From: Pomacea canaliculata
Taxonomy: Eukaryota > Mollusca > Gastropoda > Architaenioglossa > Ampullariidae
Length of the DNA: 64,000 nucleotides
Direction of reading: 5' to 3'
Assembly: GCF_003073045.1 (NCBI RefSeq)
Contig: NC_037602.1
Location: 10,340,464-10,404,463, forward strand
How positions within the stretch are numbered: the first letter of the stretch is position 1; every line of letters starts with the position of its first letter. The translations under genes and the position numbers were made by a program. Under the pieces are notes generated by a model, which saw only the letters and a list, made by a program, of their open reading frames with translations, ran no database searches and was not told the origin of the DNA. Shown piece by piece: positions 60,873 to 64,000 of the stretch.

Positions 60873-61049
60873 GCACTGATCACACGTCCTTCAGCTTCGT
60901 AAACAGAAAACAAGAAAAGACTGGAAAACTTAGATTAATGTGTGCGCCGTCACAACCTCTCCACTCAGCCTTCAGATTGTTCTACGCGTTCTTTCTTTAA
61001 CCACACAACAAACGATCGCGTTAATGGCGGCGAGCTGTTCTACTCTTAC
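60873..61049 (+). repeat. Continuation of the plus-strand cluster flank
   Basis: Continues the module interrupted by the LINE: ATCACACGTCCTTCAGC, AGAAAACAAGAAAAGACTGG, GTGCGCCGTCACAACCTC, TTCTACGCGTTCTTTC. The same order is seen after gene D at 30,610-30,740. No gene. Confidence 0.7.
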
Positions 61050-61053
61050 TTAA

Positions 61054-61738
61054 AGGGATACTCAAGGCTTGTGATAAGGCTCTGGAAACGGTCAAACGTT
61101 TCAAAAATATATTTAGTTACAATTACAGAGCACGAGAGCAATACAGAAGAAATAAAGGATTCGTTTCTCACTTAATTACCACTTATTAGCACTATGTCGG
61201 TTGCCGATGCTTATAAAAATTGAAAAAATCCAGTGAAATCGACCCTTGTGTCCTTCGGCCGAGTAACCACGATAGCTTCCCGAGATGATCAAGCAGACAG
61301 TCTTCTTGTGACGTCAGAGTCTTCTTGTGACGTCAGTCTCTGACAGGAAGTGTCTGTATCTGTATCATTGCGAAGTTTTGACGTCATCTGTTTATTGCAT
61401 GACGCACTCTGTGTATAAGGCTTGTAATGCTCTGTCTTGCGGAAACTGATGAAAAGAAAATTTTGAATCTTTTCCCATCTTTTCGTGGCAATCGGGTGCA
61501 GCACATTCTCGAGGCATGGTTCTCACTATGGAAACCACACGTCATAGCGTCACGTGACGGAGAACGAGACTTCGTGGAAGCAAACAACGAGTCCCGTGTA
61601 ATTTCTGTTATTAAACACAACATTCTACTAAAAACCTTCAACGTTTTCCACATGAACACACACATAAATAGACGAGATTCAAATTCATCCTACTCTTTAC
61701 GCGATTCTAAGCAGTTTTATTTTGCCTTTACAATCCCT
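61054..61738. mobile_element. T2/Kolobok-like MITE
   Basis: A 685-bp element between two TTAA sites (61,050-61,053 and 61,739-61,742). The termini read AGGGATACTCAAGG and, inward from the right, AGGGATTGTAAAGG. TTAA target sites plus an AAAGGG-type start fit the T2 MITEs of the Kolobok superfamily. It has no transposase. TGACGTCA sites occur near 61,310-61,335 and 61,380. Confidence 0.65.
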
Positions 61739-61742
61739 TTAA

Positions 61743-63529
61743 GGTCGTGAACATTATTGGGACCAATCGTGCAATGATGATGTCAAGTAATCTTGCTTGT
61801 CTCAAACAACTCTGTCTTAATCTTTGGTTGCAGTACAAAATCATAATCCCAGTGTCTGTATAAGTAGCATATATGTCTAAATAAGCAAAGAAGCGGCCTT
61901 CTCTTGTCATGCAATAATACAACTGGAATTATTAATCCACAGATCACATTCCTAAACCTTTTCACTACATTGATAAGAACAACAAATGATATAGGAATTA
62001 GCTATACATTGTGATTAAAAATTTTGAGTTTCAGTTATCTTGTGTGTGAGGGTTTAAAATACGAAAGCAAGTGGTGAACACTATTGTGTTCATAGTGCAA
62101 CTGGCCTCGTGTCCTAGTTGGAGGAAAGCGCATATTGATCTATTACATTTATTAATACCATTTATATCAGAAACTGTCGTTTAAAATATTACATATATTA
62201 ATACTATTTATATCAGAAATTGCATATTAAAATATAACAAGTATTAATACTATTTAGAGCAGCAGCTATATTGTGTGAATGACATCAAATTGATGGTCTG
62301 AATGGTCTTAATTAATGAGCACGTATGTTTGAGGTCAACAAAATTTCTCCGTCAGTCAGGTCATAGAAAACTCGCTTGTAGGCGGATGTGGAATTTCATA
62401 TTTGTGTGACAGTGCTCTTTCGAAAGGGAAAAGTTTATTTAGTGAAAGATTGCTGTGTTTGGTGAGTGAAATTTATATTTGTGTGACGACTCTCTCCGTT
62501 TTATTTTGTGACCAGTGACCTTACTTCATATACTCTAGGGACATTGTATGAAATGCATCTGTCTAAAGTTGATAAGCTCTTCTGTGATAAACTAACTGTG
62601 AACACTTTATTGAAGAATGTTCTAGTGAATGCTTGTAGGGCTTTGTTGTATGTGTGACCACGCCCGCGCTTCAGTCTTCTACCTTTTGCCATAAACAAAA
62701 TGTTCTGACCAACGGTTAAGACGTTGAATGTCTAATGTGGAATAAAGGAGAACTAAATTAAACACGGGTTATGATGATGATGATGATGAGAGTTCTGGTG
62801 CAGATCAAGGATACTGCCACGTCACTGTCATTCATCTGCCACTACGGTCTGGCCCACGGGGTTGTCGTAGCAGGGACCCCCAGTCTTGATAAATGATATC
62901 TGATGATGACGAGAACTGAGTCACAAAGTTGAACAATATGTCTTTGGCTACGAACACAAGCCTATGAAACAAAAGACTGAATCAGAAGTTGAATGGGCCA
63001 GTCGATAAAGACATACAAGAATCGCTTGAGGTATAGATTGGTGATGGTTCTAATAGTTATAGTAGTGATAGGTCTTCCCAACTAGCTCCATCGGGGTCTA
63101 TATTCTCAACCCTACGGCACATAATCCGACCGTTCTTAGAAGCTCGAGAAGAAAGTTAATCTTCACTGGTTCGTCCGCCTAATCACATCAAGGTGGGCGA
63201 AACCATCACCTTTGCTTCACCTTTTCTGTCTACCTATCATGAACTACGCAAGACCAGGGACATCTGTCACATTCTGTCCACGCATGCAAATAAATAAGAA
63301 ACCGGAAGTATACACTTGTTTATCTGTCAGAATATTCAAACGTAAAATAAATTTCGAATTTAGTTTTTTACTTTATTTACTTAAAGATTAATTAAACCTT
63401 GTAGCTTGGTCAAGGGGATGGTGATGAAAGCTAATGTTGTTACCAAAAAGATGACGATTGCTTTGTAACTCTTTATTTACATATTGTTTGAATAATAGTT
63501 TTTGGTTATTTCAAAAACCACTTTTAGAT
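61743..63529. other. Unassigned AT-rich DNA
   Basis: No gene is recognised. An imperfect tandem duplication of an ATTAATACYATTTATATCAG-type unit lies near 62,150-62,260 and a GATGAT microsatellite at 62,771-62,790. A stretch near 62,925-62,980 resembles 51,125-51,180 (GTTGAACAAT, then ACCACAAG or ACACAAG), hinting at shared cluster flank. Confidence 0.5.
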
Positions 63530-63780
63530 CGTTTGTTGTATGCTGAAAGAAAGAACGCGCAGAAATTCCTCAACCTCCCTGAGTGGTGAGCTTGTGACGG
63601 TGCACACATTAAACTGATTTTTCTACTCGTTTCTTTTTTTTCTGTTGAAGAAGACGAAGGTCGTATAATAATTATGACACCTGGTCGCAGCCGGTACCGC
63701 TGTGATCTTTGTAGTGTGACAGCAGGTAAACTTTTGACCTGTAGAGGTCAGTTACCGTGTTCAGCAGCACTTTAGGCTCC
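63530..63780 (-). repeat. Minus-strand cluster flank at the right edge
   Basis: On the minus strand it matches the module seen after gene D at 30,500-30,770: GGAGCC, AAAGTGCTGCTG, CACAAAGATCACAGCGG-like bases, then TTTAATGTGTGCACCGTCACAAGCTCACC. Its orientation means the unit it belonged to would lie to the right, beyond 64,000, with its coding exons on the minus strand. Confidence 0.65.
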
Positions 63781-63979
63781 GCTGTTTGCCATTGGTCCAC
63801 GTGTTGTCAAACTGAGCGATCACGTGGTGTCGAGGTGCAGCCCATCAGACACGTTCCCGCGGGAGGCAACCTATGACCCCGCCCCAGTCCAGCTCAGTAG
63901 CGCTGAGCTATTTTAAGACCACCGTGCTCTCACGTGACATGCACATGTCGGGGTTAGGTCACGTAAAGCGAAGGTTACC

Positions 63980-64000
63980 ATGGAAAGACTGCTCGGTGCT
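63980..64000 (+). other. Possible gene start cut by the right edge
   Basis: GTTACCATGGAAAG gives an ATG in a strong initiation context, followed by MERLLGA to the end of the window. The upstream 150 bp is GC-richer than the rest, with CACGTG-type motifs and a TATTTTAAG about 70 bp before the ATG. Seven codons are too few to identify anything. Confidence 0.2.

Overview
The window looks like lophotrochozoan animal DNA, most likely from a gastropod mollusc. It is AT-rich and intron-rich, and it carries tRNA-derived SINEs, L1/Tx1-type and I/Jockey-type LINEs and short DNA-transposon copies. Its main genes encode secreted proteins of the short-chain collagen C4 (spongin-type) C-terminal-domain family, known from sponges and molluscs. 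The species assignment is inference. I see no rRNA genes, free-standing tRNA genes, CRISPR arrays, retroviral or LTR elements. Positions 1-51,000 hold a local multigene cluster. Every full unit has the same three coding exons: a 61-bp signal-peptide exon about 70 bp downstream of a TATATAAG box, a 63-bp second exon, and a 458-bp third exon. The product is about 193 residues with 10 cysteines in the mature part and no collagen Gly-X-Y repeat. Units come in two kinds, one with a short intron 1 (about 0.5 kb) and one with a long intron 1 (4 kb or more, containing a SINE and an L1/Tx1-type LINE). One of each forms a two-gene block, and three blocks can be recognised. Block 1 is inverted: gene A at 5789-3232, then the first exon of a second gene at 1355-1295 whose remainder lies off the left edge. 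Block 2 is gene B (8454-10774, a frameshifted pseudogene) plus gene C (13322-18931, intact). Block 3 is gene D (28052-30044, frameshift in the signal peptide) plus gene F (32075-43759, intact if its first exon is spliced across a 10-kb intron that took a large insertion). Blocks 1 and 2 are head to head and form a large inverted repeat with arms of about 5.5 kb around a 0.7-kb spacer. Decayed pieces of further units lie at 23,540-23,957 (third exon), 50,738-50,798 (promoter plus first exon, minus strand), 46,460-46,690, 51,400-52,287 and 63,530-63,780 (flanks), so the cluster has been growing and dying for a long time and probably continues past both edges. At 49,304-49,807 (minus strand) there is an unrelated PLAT-domain exon with a nearby signal-peptide-like exon. 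From 52,288 to 60,716 (minus strand) lies an I/Jockey-type LINE with two ORFs and an RNase H domain, flanked by an exceptionally long direct repeat of 156 bp. It is dead (internal reverse-transcriptase deletion, frameshifts, a stop) and is itself interrupted by about 3.1 kb carrying a broken, intron-containing DUF4806-domain gene. The last 3 kb hold a TTAA-flanked T2/Kolobok-like MITE, unassigned AT-rich DNA and a reversed piece of cluster flank. The most interesting item is the cluster: a promoter-plus-signal-exon cassette repeatedly duplicated, inverted and orphaned, driving a set of small cysteine-rich secreted proteins made only of the collagen C4 terminal domain.
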